A stretch of DNA of 64,000 nucleotides from Nymphaea colorata (lineage: Eukaryota > Streptophyta > Magnoliopsida > Nymphaeales > Nymphaeaceae): positions 10,380,704-10,444,703 of the forward strand of contig NC_045139.1 in assembly GCF_008831285.2 (NCBI RefSeq), in the 5' to 3' direction. Below the pieces are notes generated by a model, which did no database searches, was not told the origin of the DNA, and was given only the letters and a program-made list of their open reading frames with translations. Positions 10,115-22,312 of this stretch are shown here, one piece after another (positions within the stretch are counted from its first letter, which is position 1; every line of letters begins with the position of its first letter). The position numbers and the translations under genes are program-made.

Positions 10115-13100
10115 TTGCTTTCTCCTTCCCTTGCTAAGTATTGAACACTAGTATGAGGAAGCTAGCTAGCTACTAGTGTGCCTGATGGGTTTGGAGCAAA
10201 CCCCATCTGACATTTATAGAACTCCATTAACATCTTACTGTTGGGGTAAAAGACCTCAGACTCTGTTATCTGTATCTCTCTACGATTGGATACGTAAATA
10301 ATATCATTCCATGTTCCTTATATGTTTCCAATCCCTCAAGTTGATCGTTGAATTGGAATCGGTGTTTTGGATGAAATAATATTCATGTGTAACCTTGAAT
10401 TGATGTGGGAAATTGTCCACAGCTAACAGCTTCAACATGGCTCCACCACTGCTCGGCAAGTGGCATTATTGCAAGTAAGGAAGATCAGTTAGGGGGGACC
10501 AAGGTATATTGTCCATATTATTTATGCCATCATGCGCTGACCAACTTACGGAAATTGGCATTTATGAATCAGTGCCTCTCAAGAGCCTACAAGTGAAAGC
10601 TTAACTTGTTTAGCAAAAAAAGAAAACATTTTATCTGTCACCACTTTCTAACGAACAAGACATACTTTTTTAATGTATGCAATATATGGGGATCTAATAT
10701 TTCATTTCCACGACCTAAGAATTTACTACAAACAGAAAAGAAAAAAAATTCCATGTGCATCAAGCTCCTGTGAAGCAGAAAGTTGATATCTGATTTCTAT
10801 ATATAATAAAATTTTGTATACGCATCTAAAAAGGTCTTTTTCGCATTGATTCTTATGACTTAATTTCAACGGAGAAGTTGCTTCTCTTTAATTAATTAAT
10901 GAAAAAGAATCATGTATCTTATTTATTTCCAAAATCCTCTCTACTTTCTAATGTTTAAGTAGGAAGCCATCCTCTTATAAGAAAAAGGCAAATTTTACTC
11001 TTAACCAAATTTAGTAGTTTGCAATAATCACTTTAATTGGTGTTATCAGACTTAGGTTAATCCAGCTTGAAATATTCATTTCAAATCAAATCAATGGTGG
11101 CAAAGGATTCAGGAATGCCATGCGTCAACTCAACATCAACTATTTTCAGAATATTTTACTAGCTTTTTAATTATATTTTCTATATTTTTGTTTATTTTTT
11201 AAGAAAATATTCTCTTTAATTTTTGTTGTCAATTCCAAGTGAGTGAGAGGAATGCGATCCAGAGCCGACAAGCACCCCACAGCCCACCTTGTCTGCAGGT
11301 CGTTCATCTCGTAAGGAGATAGTGTACTGTTTATTTATTGTTGGTACTTGAACGTGAGGATAAAGGGAATCAAGCCATGGAGACAAATGATTATTTTTTC
11401 GTGAATAAAACCATCTTAAAAAACCAAAAAGCCCACCCATTTCCTGGCCTTAACAAATATGGTTACATGTGTATGGTTAATTTACACTGAAAATTAGAAC
11501 ATGAAAAAACTTAAAAAACTATGGAGGACATTTCTTTATAATAAATTGTCAAAATGTCATTTTCTATTTTACTGCACAGATGGCGCATGTAATTTTCTCT
11601 CATTTATCCATGGACAAAAGTCGAAGCCGTGAACTCCTAAACGTGGTTTTTTTTTTTGTCAAGCACGTGACGGGCAGGGTCAAAAGTTAAATCGTGGTTT
11701 TTTTTTTTTTTGTGCCTTCTACTGTGAAATTGGGGGCAATCAAACGGGCATTTAAGAACAATTTTGAAAGAGATCGAGAGTGAGAGCCTAACAATCAACC
11801 CAAAGAATTTATATATGTGCTTTTCTTATATATATGGATAGGATCATACGAGGACACGTAAAATTCAATTGTCCAATTATTAATTTCCTAAACTTTTTGA
11901 CATAAATTAAGAACTCATATATATCACCACTTTTATGAAAATAACTCCAGGAGACAAGAAACTTAATTCAAGTGCTGAAATGTGAATCAAAATATAATTA
12001 TTACCGTTGCTTGTTCAATTGCCGCAAGAACTACAAAGGAAGGGTTTTAAAAAAGTAAAACAAAAAAGGATTCCTGAAAGTATCTTATAAGGCAAGAAAT
12101 GTCATGGAAATTGATTACCCCGTGGTACAATTGGCTGACACTATTTGGAGCCCATTTTGCCTGCATTTATTTATTCGTCAACGAAAAATGCACGTCCATG
12201 GCATGCATTGAGGCACTGCCTATTGCTCAAGAGGAAAAGGAAAGCCAGTCAGACCGATGGCCGAGCCACAAAACTTGGCTGGATGGGCACTTGTCTAAAC
12301 ATACTAATATCTGGTGGGCCACTTATATATATTATGATAAATGTTTAAAGATGTCCATTTAAAAATTAAAAAAAATTAAGAGATTGGTGTGAACAACTAC
12401 CACATGAGTCACTATGTGGCTCGGCCACTGGGTCGGACCCATTTTCTTTGAAACATTTTTGTTTGACAAGGTGTCTGACATTGAAAGCACAACCCCAACC
12501 AGCTGTACTGCTAAATATCATAATGAGGTGGCATGAGGAACAGATGAAAGATAAAAATGCATTTATATTGCTAGATCTAAGTTCGACAAATCCCAACACG
12601 TCATAATCTAGGCAAAACGATAAGAAAACAAGTAAAAAAATCATTTTTTGAGATCAACACATATATATATATATATGTGTAGAAGAATGTCCTTGAGAGT
12701 TTCATGCTCCAAGGAAGGTAATTTCTATGAGCTTCATCGATGGATTTAATTACTCATGTGGCTGTTTTTCATTAAAGGGTTGACCTTGAGTATAGGTCCA
12801 CATGTCTACCTCATGTCCGACTGGTTCCAGAAGAGCGATGCCTTATGCTTTTCTCAATTTGAATCTGGCGGATAGCACTTGCTGTTAGGTTTAAATTAGT
12901 TTCGGTTGACATATATCGTCAGAGGAGAATGCATGTGAAAGGTGTCCAGTCAAAATTAATGAAAATTAATGGGTAAAAAATAAAAATCTCTTTTGTTCTT
13001 GATTAGGGGCAAAGACAGGTGTGAGTACTGTGTTGGCGATTGCTCATGCCAAATAGAGAAAAATGTTTATTTTCGGACAACTTTTTTCATTTTTATATCG

Positions 13101-15550
13101 ATGCCCTTAAAAAATTTTGAAAGATTTAAAAAATCTGTCATTTTCTTGTACATAGTTCTCTTTTGCATTCCCTTTTACATGCATAATCTACTGTTGCGTC
13201 GATTGGAGCAGCTGCCACACAGTAGCGTACATATGCATTTCTTAATTTATTCTTCAGTCACATTGCCCTGCACACCTGTGGTGCATATGCCAAGGAATCA
13301 TTTAACATTGTCAATTCCAACTTGTATGCATGGTTTCATTATTTTCAGCTCAATTCCTTCAATTTACAGTGCATCGATCTGCAGACAGTGTCTTTCATTG
13401 ATCTGCAAAAACTCAAGAAACTAAAAAGACAATATACCAACTTCAGGAATCGAACGAAGAAACGCACAACAATATCAAGAGAAGAACTACAATCTCTTCC
13501 AAACACGGAAGCTAGTTTCTCCATATTAAAGGAAAAATCAGTTTAAATTTCAAGTCAAAGGGTACACATATCACGCATTCAATAGATATTAGAGACATCC
13601 TCCTTGATATTGCATTTCAATCTTGGGGATCTAGTCTTATCTTTTTCCCATCTTCTTGAAATATTCCGTTCACTGTCATCTAAACATGCGTTCGTGTAAA
13701 ATCTGTGACACATTTTGTATTTTGGTTTGTGTTTTCATCTTCTTCTTCCTCCTCTTTCTTCTTCTTCTTCTCACTTTATGTGGGACACGCTTGGTGGTGC
13801 TCATAAGTGCGTAGAGATCAATACTCTCGCCCCATTCTCCCTTTGGCACAACAAATGACTCTGACAATGGTACCGCTGTGTCATTGGTGCAGCCAAAGTT
13901 ATCCTCAACTCCTCAAATGATTTCCCGGCCGATGGGTGAATGGTCAAGAAGATTTTTCTAGGCATTCAAATAAAGTTTTGTTCTATCATGTAGCTGAGAG
14001 GTGGTTATGTACGCTGGCTTGTATCGTGCATAATTCTTTATGCATGACATGTGTCTCCTGGCAGACTCCAAGCTGGACCTTATGCTGGGTATAGTTGCCA
14101 CAAGCCTGTGTATATAACCACCTTCGCATATCGCCCATTTGAAACCGTGAGTGCATACCTCTTGGTTAATAGTGCCTTGTCTAACCTGGCTAACTTTCCA
14201 ATGGAAAAAAAGTGGAACAAGAATTGACGGAGTAAAACGTAAAGAGAAGCGCAAGTAGGTACGTAACTAGAAGCATTTTTGTCGGCAATGCATATGCGTA
14301 GCTGAGAAATCACTATCCAAGATATAAAATAAATTTAAATCGGACGAGTCCACCTGCACAAGTAGGTGGGAAATGGAAAAGCTAAAGCACATCTATAGAT
14401 CATGGACCGGATCCACTTGGATCCCGCCATAAATGACGTTCATTTGCGAAGGCAATGTATCGATCGTTTTCATTTCAATATACAGCTTGGGCCCGGACGT
14501 TGTAGATATCCAGTAGCACACACACGAAGCCATCATCAAGCTCCAGCTGACCACAAGAAAGTCTACTATAGATTTTCATAGCCTCTCTATGCGTTTACTC
14601 GTGGAAAGTCATTGACGAAGGTAATTCATTCAGAGTGCAAATTGTAAAGGGGAAAATATCCAACTTTAACTTAGAAATAAATGAGAGAGAGAGTGTGGCA
14701 CATTTATGTGCCGCTAATTGGCCCGTTCACGTTCTTACGAATGCAATGTCAACCTCAGATTAAAGTTATAAAAAACTTAGGTGGTATTTTACAAAAACTC
14801 TGATAGATGGCACCCACAAGGATGACTGCTTGCTACAAACGAATTCTCTCTCTCTCTTACTCTGTGTGAACCGGGGAATATTGTATGCTATTAGATGGAA
14901 GACAAAGGGGGTGTGACCTGATCTTAATTCTGGCTAGAAGGAACTGGGTATGTTTCCTTATCTCTAACCAATGCCAAGGGAAAAAACACCACACAACCAA
15001 ATTGGAGGCCATCATTATGTTGATGTGGTCGATGTTCTCGTCCACATACAGTTACCATGAGAGACAGCTAGTTGAAAATGAGCAGAAGTTAAAATTAGCC
15101 AACATTCGAGTTTTGTATTCTGCTCTCACTTGAAGTCGAATTTTATCCGTCTATCTCCTGGGGTCGTTTGGCACCAGGGTTACTATGAGATTGTTTCACA
15201 AATCTGTCACGAAAACACTTTCTGATTGTTTCATGAATCTGCTCATAAAATGTCCTGACCCCTTTGTAATAACCTCAATGCTACTTTGATTCGCAGTGGC
15301 TGTGCAATTAGAAAGTGGGACATTCCCTGACCCCTCATTTGAAAGCTCCTGTCTCCTCAAGCAGTTAGCATAGTGGTTTCAATGGAGCTAACAAACCTGA
15401 GCTCGGAGGTTGCAACTCATCATGTTTTCAAAAGATTTTGATCTTAAATGAAGATTGAAAGGATATACAGCAGAAAAGTTTTTCAATGTGTTATAGCTCC
15501 AATCTACTTGATGGAAAGCAAGGTGACCTTAAGTACTACTAATTAGGTTC
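10115..15550. repeat. Segmental duplication, Q block copy 1 (5' flank of the UGT)
   Basis: This AT-rich flank matches 48346-54458 (copy 3) and, from about 10600 onward, 57567-64000 (copy 4) in order and orientation. Shared landmarks include the AAGAAAAAGGCAAATTTTA region near 10980, the TTATAAGGCAAGAAATG region near 12090, the TTC-rich tract near 13740, the GGACCGGATCCACTTGGATC motif near 14406 and the TTTGGCACCAGGG motif near 15170. Copy 1 lacks about 530 bp present in copy 3 at about 49076-49605. No gene is recognisable; the short frames differ freely between copies. Confidence 0.8.
10212..10219 (-). promoter_or_regulatory. Putative TATA box of the intact UGT
   Basis: On the minus strand this reads CTATAAAT, about 100 bases upstream of the ATG at 10114. 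The same CTATAAAT, with the flanking GGAGTTCTATAAAT context, is kept at 48432-48439 upstream of the copy-3 UGT. Position and conservation fit a core promoter; no transcript evidence is available. Confidence 0.5.
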
Positions 15551-17119
15551 AACTAATTGGTGGTGTAAGATCCATGTGTGCCTCTGCTTTGGATAAGCAA
15601 ATAAACCAAAAACATAAAAAAGAACTATTGCCTCTTCATTCAGCCTCTTAATTAGGGTTGCCTCTTGCTCCATAGAAGAGGACTTGTGCATAATCTCTTC
15701 TTCCTCATCAAATAATTCTTTCACTCATGATCAGAAAATCCATTATTCCCTATAACATTGAAAGACCTTTGATCTCAACCAGCGACCAGCCTTCCTTCCC
15801 TTACCTCGATATTGTGATAGCATTCGAAAGCCTTAATCTTAATATTTGGCACTAGTCATTAAAAATGTTACTCTCTGTAAAAGATGGCACATTGTCAGTT
15901 GGTTTTTGATCGATTATAACAAACCTTTTAATCCCGAATAGGCATCACATTGGACAAGGACTTACATATTGTCATGTTTACTTATGGTAAACTTGCTAAA
16001 GGTAAGGCGCCACTAACCAATTGGTACCTTGAATTTTGAGGACAGTACATTTAAATACATAAATTGCTTGGTCCAATATGGTGGAACTTAATTGGAGCTT
16101 TCAGTTGTCATGAAACTTGATAAAAGATTAATATGCACCTGGAATGAGGCCAAGAAAGTGACCTTTTAGTGCCATGGAAAAGCACCAGTAAACAAGGAAA
16201 ATGTGTCAGTGAAGTTTTCATTGATGCAACTACTCCCAAGATAAAAAAATGTTAGTAAAAGTGGTGTCCATAAAGAATTACTTATAGAACACACATGTTA
16301 GTGAAGAGGCACTATTGCTGTTACATTTTGCACCAGTAATGATCTAAATTAACATCATAAATGGCAATGGGAGAAGATTCAGTAGCCATCTGTAGCGATG
16401 GTACCATTTTTTGCCATGCCCGACTTTTCATAAAAGCCAAGAGAGATGGATGATTACAACCCCCTGCACCGGCAGCTGGCTGTTTTTGTTCCTGTGAATA
16501 AGTTAAATGCAATATATGACAAAGAGTTTGGAACCGATTTAGATACAGTACACCAAAAACAGCAGCCATATGCTCCTAACCCTACTTAACCTGTAAATTG
16601 TGCATTACACCAGCAACCAAATTGAATACAAAATGTAAGCTTTCCAAACAAATCACTGAAAACACAACCAGGAAGAATAAAAAAACAACCGTAGAAGAAA
16701 AGCAATCAAGAAACACAAAAAAAACCTACACAAAGATGCCAAGAAAGTTCCAAAAAAAAAAAAACATCAGTTCACTTATAGCAATATTTCAAGGTAAATT
16801 TTTCAATGTTCATCATGTTGAACATTTAATTATTTCTCAATAAGTCATCCGAGCCATTCTATGTTGAGAACGTCATCAAACTTCAACTGATTAGGTATGC
16901 AAAATCTATTGATTTTGTTCCATTGAACATGAGACTGAAAACCCCACCACAATGAACATATCAAAATAACTACCCAAAAACAATCCTAATAAGACATCAA
17001 ATAACAATGTTTCTTTTATTTTTAATTGAGACATCAAATAACAATATTTCTTTTCTTTTCTTTTCTTCAATTCCTACACAAGGAAATTTTCTTTAAATGG
17101 TTGGGTAAAAGGTCTAGCC
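15551..17119. other. Unique spacer between copies 1 and 2
   Basis: I recognise no gene. Two minus-strand frames, at 15539-15724 (61 codons) and 16321-16569 (82 codons), have ordinary amino-acid composition but no motif I can assign and no open continuation. They could be decayed exons of a host or transposon gene. The right part, from about 16600, is increasingly A-rich. Confidence 0.4.
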
Positions 17120-19124
17120 AAACGCACCAACTTAAAAATATAACATAAGAAGAATATAAATTGTATATGAAAAGGTATAATCTGATTAAGATGTAATGAC
17201 TTTTATGAAGTAGCATATAATAATAATCAAATAATTACCATATTACCATTTAACTTAAAGAATTTAAAATTATATCACATCAAACTAATTAATTAATAAT
17301 TCATGTTATATTTAATTAAACTTTTTTGTGTAAACAAGCAAACTATTATAGTTAAGGCATCAACTAAACATGATATCCTAAATAATGTATTTACTTAATT
17401 AACATTAATAAAAAAAAAACTTGTATCAAGAAATTTCAATAAAATAAGTATTTTTAAAAATATAAAAATTAATCCCAAAAAAGATATTTAATGTGAAATA
17501 TCTGTTGATAAGTTTATCGTATATAAAAAAAATTAAAAAATTATGTTTTGGTTTTACTTAAAATTTTAAAACTATAGTTTGGCTCTTGCAACAAAACAAA
17601 TCGTAAGTTTATCGTATATATAAAAAAAAATTAAAAACCTATGTTTTGGCTTCACTTAAAATTTTAAATCTATAGTTTGACTTTTGCAACAAAACAATTC
17701 GAAAGTTTTTTGTGTAAAAAAAAATTATGTTTTGGCTTCACTTAAAATTTTAAAGAAATGAATTTAAGTGTGTTATCTAAACATCAAACTAATTATTGAA
17801 AACTAATTAAAACTATTTTTTCACATATCCAATTCTTTGAAAACATTTTTTTATGAGGTGTTGTACTCATTATAAATGACATTTTGAGTTCTGTCTCACC
17901 AGTTGAGACATGAAGTTGATTTTGTCAATGTTGATAATTGAGGAAAAATGATGATAGAAGCATGTCAATTAATAGTCAAAGACTAAAATACTTTATTTTA
18001 TTTTTTTCTTTATTTTTATGGGCAAAATCAACAGTTAAGGTCATTCTTAATGGGTCAAACACCTAAGAGTCTGCACCTACTTGATTAAATTTTCCTCTTT
18101 TTTACTAGTATATTTGACTTTCATACTTTCTTCAAATAATTGTTAAATCAGGTGACCCATATTATTTTTCATTAAAAAGACATTATTTAATGATTTTTTT
18201 ATTTCATTGAGTTCATTAAAATAATTTGTTTCACATCCGTAACAAAAATGTTCAATGATATATCAGATAATTTATTAGACCTCTTACCTTTATTACAATA
18301 GTTATTTTTTTACTCGAAATTATATAACTACTCCAATGATATATAAAATAGTTTATTAAATCAAACAATTTGTCGTTTTTTTATTAAGTTAAAGGCTCTT
18401 GATTTCATGTTCGTGAATTATATGTTATATATTAAATATCTAAGGCTTTTGAATGAATTATATGATTATATAAAATAATTTATTTGGTTGATTAAATAAG
18501 TAAATTGATAAATTGATAGATTTTTTTATGAGTTTAGCAGTTTTTTGATATTAAACATATTTATTTGAGACAGTGAAGATGCTTTCAACTTAAAGTGAAT
18601 ATCATAATGTGTTTGAGATTTCTATTTATTATAAAACATATTTTTTGTACGATTTCTATGTTTTTTTCACAAGTCTTTCATATGATTTGTATATTTTTTT
18701 CATAAGTTATTCATTATGATACTTCATATTAAATATGTTTACTAGGTGTTTCATATTAAAAATATTTATTTGTGGTTAATGTTCATATTTTAAAAATACT
18801 CATTTTATTGAAATTTCATGGTACAAGGTTCTTTTATTATTTTTAATTAAATAAATACATTATTTTAGATATCTTGTTTAGTTGATGCCTTAACTATAAT
18901 AGTTTGCTTGTTTACACAAAAACATTTAATTAAATATAATATAAATTATTAATTAATTAGTTTTATGTGATATAGTTTTAAATACTTTAAGTTAAATGGT
19001 GTATATGTTAACTATTTGACTATTATTATATGCAACTTTATGAAAGCCATTACCTCTTAATCAGATTATACCTTCATATACAATTCATATTGTTATTCAA
19101 TCAGAACTTTAAGTTGGTGCGTTT
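17120..19124. mobile_element. Non-autonomous element with long (about 280 bp) terminal inverted repeats
   Basis: The left arm, 17120-17401, begins AAACGCACCAACTTAAA. It is matched at roughly 90 percent by the reverse complement of the right arm, 18843-19124, which ends TTTAAGTTGGTGCGTTT. Both arms share landmarks such as GGTATAATCTGATTAAGA and GTGTAAACAAGCAAACTA. The 1.4-kb interior is very AT-rich, has no coding frame and includes a 95-bp tandem repeat. Long arms with a non-coding centre fit a Mutator-like or foldback-type non-autonomous DNA transposon. No target-site duplication is visible at the edges I chose, so the family and exact ends are uncertain. Confidence 0.7.
17510..17757. repeat. 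Tandem repeat, about 95-bp unit, 2.6 copies
   Basis: Units start at 17510 and 17605 with AAGTTTATCGTATAT and at about 17701 with a variant AAAGTTTTTTGTGT. Each unit then carries ATTATGTTTTGG, ACTTAAAATTTTAAA and, in the first two, TATAGTTTGG/ACTxTTGCAACAAAAC. The last unit is partial. The array lies inside the inverted-repeat element and is non-coding. Confidence 0.7.
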
Positions 19125-19462
19125 CGGATTCAAATATCAACTCACGGTTCGGATTCAGATTTTGGATTCATATATCAACTCATAGTTTGGATTCGGATAT
19201 CAAGCTGTAATTCAGATTCGGATATCAATTCACGATTCAGATATACGGTTAGGTATCCGATCAGATATTTACCTAAAATCGAATCCGAATCCGTATCTGA
19301 TCGGATAAGATGGTTGAGTATCCGATCGGATATTTACTTAAAACCGAATCTGAATCCGATCGGTTGTTATTTCTTAAATCCGAATCTAATCTCATTTTCT
19401 TATTCGGATGTTAAATTGCTTACCATATCCGATCTGAATCTGATCCGTTGACATCCCTAGTA
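19125..19462. repeat. Degenerate GGATTCGGATATC array with a possible hAT-like end
   Basis: Variants of GGATTCGGATATCAA on one side and ATCCGAATCCGATC on the other recur about every 15-30 bp, so the stretch is rich in short inverted pairs. On the minus strand its right edge reads TAGGGATGTCAACGGATC, which resembles the TAGGG-type terminus of plant hAT elements that carry similar GGATCGGAT arrays. No matching left end was found. It abuts the long inverted-repeat element directly. Confidence 0.5.
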
Positions 19463-20934
19463 GTAATGCTCTTAGATTATGTTACAGTAGGAATAGTTTA
19501 TCTTTTTCTTAAACATATTAAAATTCATGCAATCATGCATATACAAATACTTATGATTCATGAATACTCACAAGCACGTCCATAAGAAGCTTAGGTAACA
19601 AAAGATAAAGCTCTAATAAAGTGTTAATGAAATTAGGGAAAAATATTGAAACTTCTTTATGATTCAAGGGAAACTCTTTGACAAATTATACTGAACATAC
19701 TACTTTCATTTTCAAAACAATTGCAATATTTCATAGTCTCTCTTGAATCAAATTATGGTCATCGTTCTTCTAATTTTAAGATCTTTTTTTTTCAAAAACA
19801 AAGCTTAAAAATCATGCTTTTACAAAGCATGACATGATGAAGACATACTTCGGAAAACAAGTAACTTGAGAGTATATTTTCCAATCATATTTTCTCAAAA
19901 AAATAATCTGAAAACTTTGAATTTTAAAAACTATCTTCATAAAGCATAAATTCCGTTTTATGCTTGAGTTCTAATGGCAACATTGACAGATATCAAGTGA
20001 TTTTAAAGCATCACTGTTTGAACAATTTATTTTCTAAAACTATTTGAGATTTCTATTAATATCCTCTTTTTAAAGTTGCTGTCATTTGGAGTTCATTAAA
20101 GTACCTCTAAGCCATAATTCTACCCTGAAGGCATTGTATTTCAAACCAAACATCATTTAATATATTCAAAGTCATTCGAAATCTTTTGAAAATTTTATTT
20201 AACTTGAACAAAAATATATATAGGATGTATGCAAAAACTTGAAAATGTTGTAATGTGCAAAGAAAATTGGCTGGTTTTTGGTCTAGTTAATCTTAATAAA
20301 GTCATTGGGATTGGCCAACCCTCATACCGATGGGTGAGTCATTTTTCCTCCATTTTCAAAGACAAAACACCTTTTTTCTGATGCAAACCAAAAAACCAAA
20401 GCAATTTTAAGATGAAAACATTTGGATTTTTTGACTTTTTAAGCTCGAAGATGTGTCCATGCTAACCGCAATTACAAGAGAAAAAAAATGGGCAAGGTAG
20501 ACTATCTGACTTCAGTGAAATCTTATAAAATCTTAATTGACGCAAGTATTTTACCTTGCAGTATAGCACTCATATGGGATTTCAGTGAGGAGTTAAAGCA
20601 AGAGTACATAGAGAGTAGCAAATGGGTCAGAACTATGTATATAACCAAAGATGATGCAAATAGAACTATTTATAACCAATGACGATGCTGATCTCTATAT
20701 AACATTGGTCAAGGAGTTCCATAGGCATGATGGCTTTGAGGCATGCAAGGATGAGATGACACAAAGATGAGTCACATATGAATCCACAAAAACTGGGAAA
20801 ATTTTTATTGAGATGCACTTTTTTCTCTTGGAGAGAAAAAGTTTAGTTTCTGTATGCTTTTAATTTTTAATTGTGTAAATAAAAGTTTACGGATAATAAA
20901 ATTGCAATTTTTTAAATTAATGCACCTCACTCTC

Positions 20935-21445
20935 TCTCTTTCTCAAATATGTGCCACTGAAAAGTCTCTAGTGGCATTTTCAATATGCCATCAAATATTA
21001 ACAATGGCATTCAATGTGTCTCACTGAAGAGCCATTTGTGATGTTTTTTATTTCCCATAAATGGTTGATAATTATATATTAAATGTGTTGTTTGCAAGTT
21101 GCAGTGGCATTTGTTCCTTGTCATAGAAAACTATTTAATGGCACTTTTTCTATGTCATCGTAGACCAACTATGGTTTTAAAAATGCCACTGAAAGTTACT
21201 TCAATGGCATGCTATGGAAGCCAGAAAAAAAATCTACAATAACATTTTTCAAGTGTCACTTAAAGGTTTTTAGTGGCACATTTTCTTTTCAACAGAAGGT
21301 CTACATCTATGGCATACGTAAACAATTGCAATAAAGGGAATCACGTCTCTACTTTCAGTGGCATTTTTTTTGGCATACCTTTTTTCCCACTAAAACTTTC
21401 GGTGACACTTGATGAACACCATTGAAGATCAATATTCTTGTAGTG
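20935..21445 (-). mobile_element. CACTA-type transposon end with subterminal repeats, copy 2
   Basis: On the minus strand the edge reads CACTACAAGAATATTGATC, a perfect CACTA-class start, with TAGTG at 21441-21445 on the plus strand. Inward lie repeated AGTGGCATTTT, GCCACTGAAAG and GTGTCACTTAAAGG motifs in both orientations for about 500 bp. It is the best preserved of the three copies at the terminus. No transposase or second end is visible. Confidence 0.7.
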
Positions 21446-21878
21446 GGGTGACCTATTTGGAGACTGAATACTTATTTGAAATAAAAAAAAAAAGAAAATG
21501 TAGAAAAATTTGAAAGTGGAAAAACACCTCTCAACTATGAACAACACCACAAAAAAAGGGGTCGGACTTTTACTGATTCAAAGAAAGGGGTTTGTAAAAA
21601 TTGACAGAAATAAAGTTGTATTTTTGTGGTTCAACTAGGGTCTCACCCAAGCTATTAAACTGAATTTGACCAATTCAAACAATATTTTATCTACAGTTGA
21701 CGAAATTCATCGATGCATGCACTAACCATAATGTGATCTGAATAATGTGTCAGACATGAGATGGGTCTGATCGAAGTCAATTAGGGTGCAAAATTACAAT
21801 GGAACGATCATCAGAGGAAACTTTTAGCCATAATCCTGAAAGCTGGCCACATGTTCATGATTTTCAACATTACTAGAA

Positions 21879-21952
<74 letters not shown>

Positions 21953-21975
21953 GGAGAGAGAGAGAGAGAAAGAGA
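21879..21975. repeat. Compound microsatellite (AT)n(GT)10(AT)n(AG)n
   Basis: AT repeats at 21879-21900 are followed by ten GT units at 21901-21920, further AT units to about 21936 and an interrupted AG tract to about 21975. It sits about 50 bp beyond the stop of the copy-2 UGT pseudogene. Copies 1 and 3 have shorter AT/AG tracts at the same place (about 8641-8673 and 46877-46920). Confidence 0.9.
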
Positions 21976-22022
21976 CATCCCATGCATGTATAGACATGGA
22001 CGTGATGGGAACTTGACCATCT

Positions 22023-22312
22023 TCATGGTGAAGCTACCAATTCCGTGATTATGTTTATGAAGCCCTTCGTATAGTCTTCCTGCAACCCCTCCTACTGAAG
22101 CATCTCTCTCAACTTGGAGTTGTTTGCTCTCACCACCTTCCCCTTCTTCGAACCTTCAACCATTAGGGCCCTCACTGCTGTCCTTATGACCTTCCTGGTG
22201 AACCATCCATCCCAAGCTCTCTTGTTGATCTTCACTGCTGCCCTAAGATGCATGACCATCAGCTTCGTGTTCAGGTACTGGTGTCACTTCACCGGTAACA
22301 TCACCAACTGGC
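22023..22312 (-). pseudogene. UGT pseudogene (copy 2), piece 4 of 4: C-terminus
   Basis: This piece corresponds to about residues 371-466 of the intact UGT at 8714-10114, ending at an equivalent stop codon (TGA at 22023-22025). It carries the region just after the PSPG glutamates through the C-terminal ELQEDYTKG-like helix. A CAG-to-TAG change creates a stop at the position of residue 444. Its right edge is the CTGGC target duplication of copia element A. Piece 3 continues at 28858. Confidence 0.85.

Larger units (their letters stand above)
19463..22022. repeat. Segmental duplication, P block copy 2 (shortened)
   Basis: From the TAATGCTCTTAGAT motif this matches copy 1 from about 5255 and copy 3 from about 43425, but it is more diverged than those two are from each other. 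It keeps the CACTA-type end and the sequence directly 3' of the UGT. It has lost the stretch equivalent to copy-1 7490-8598: GATTTTCAACATTACTAG at 21861 joins the two sides. No functional gene is seen. Confidence 0.7.

Noticed and set aside
12993-13424. A 143-codon frame, partly kept in Q copy 4 at 61552-61830
   Set aside because: The similarity is explained by the duplicated DNA. Differences are mostly amino-acid changing, both ends differ, and there is no motif.
13676-13867. Arg/Lys-rich minus-strand frame
   Set aside because: It is produced by a TTC/TCC-rich tract, and the equivalent tracts in Q copies 3 and 4 do not keep the frame.
16321-16569. 82-codon minus-strand frame with ordinary composition
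   Set aside because: It could be a decayed exon, but I recognise no family and there is no splice-linked partner, so no gene was called.
21811-22048. Frames on both strands made of Ile-Tyr, Cys-Val, Glu-Arg and Ser-Leu repeats
   Set aside because: They are translations of the AT/GT/AG microsatellite.
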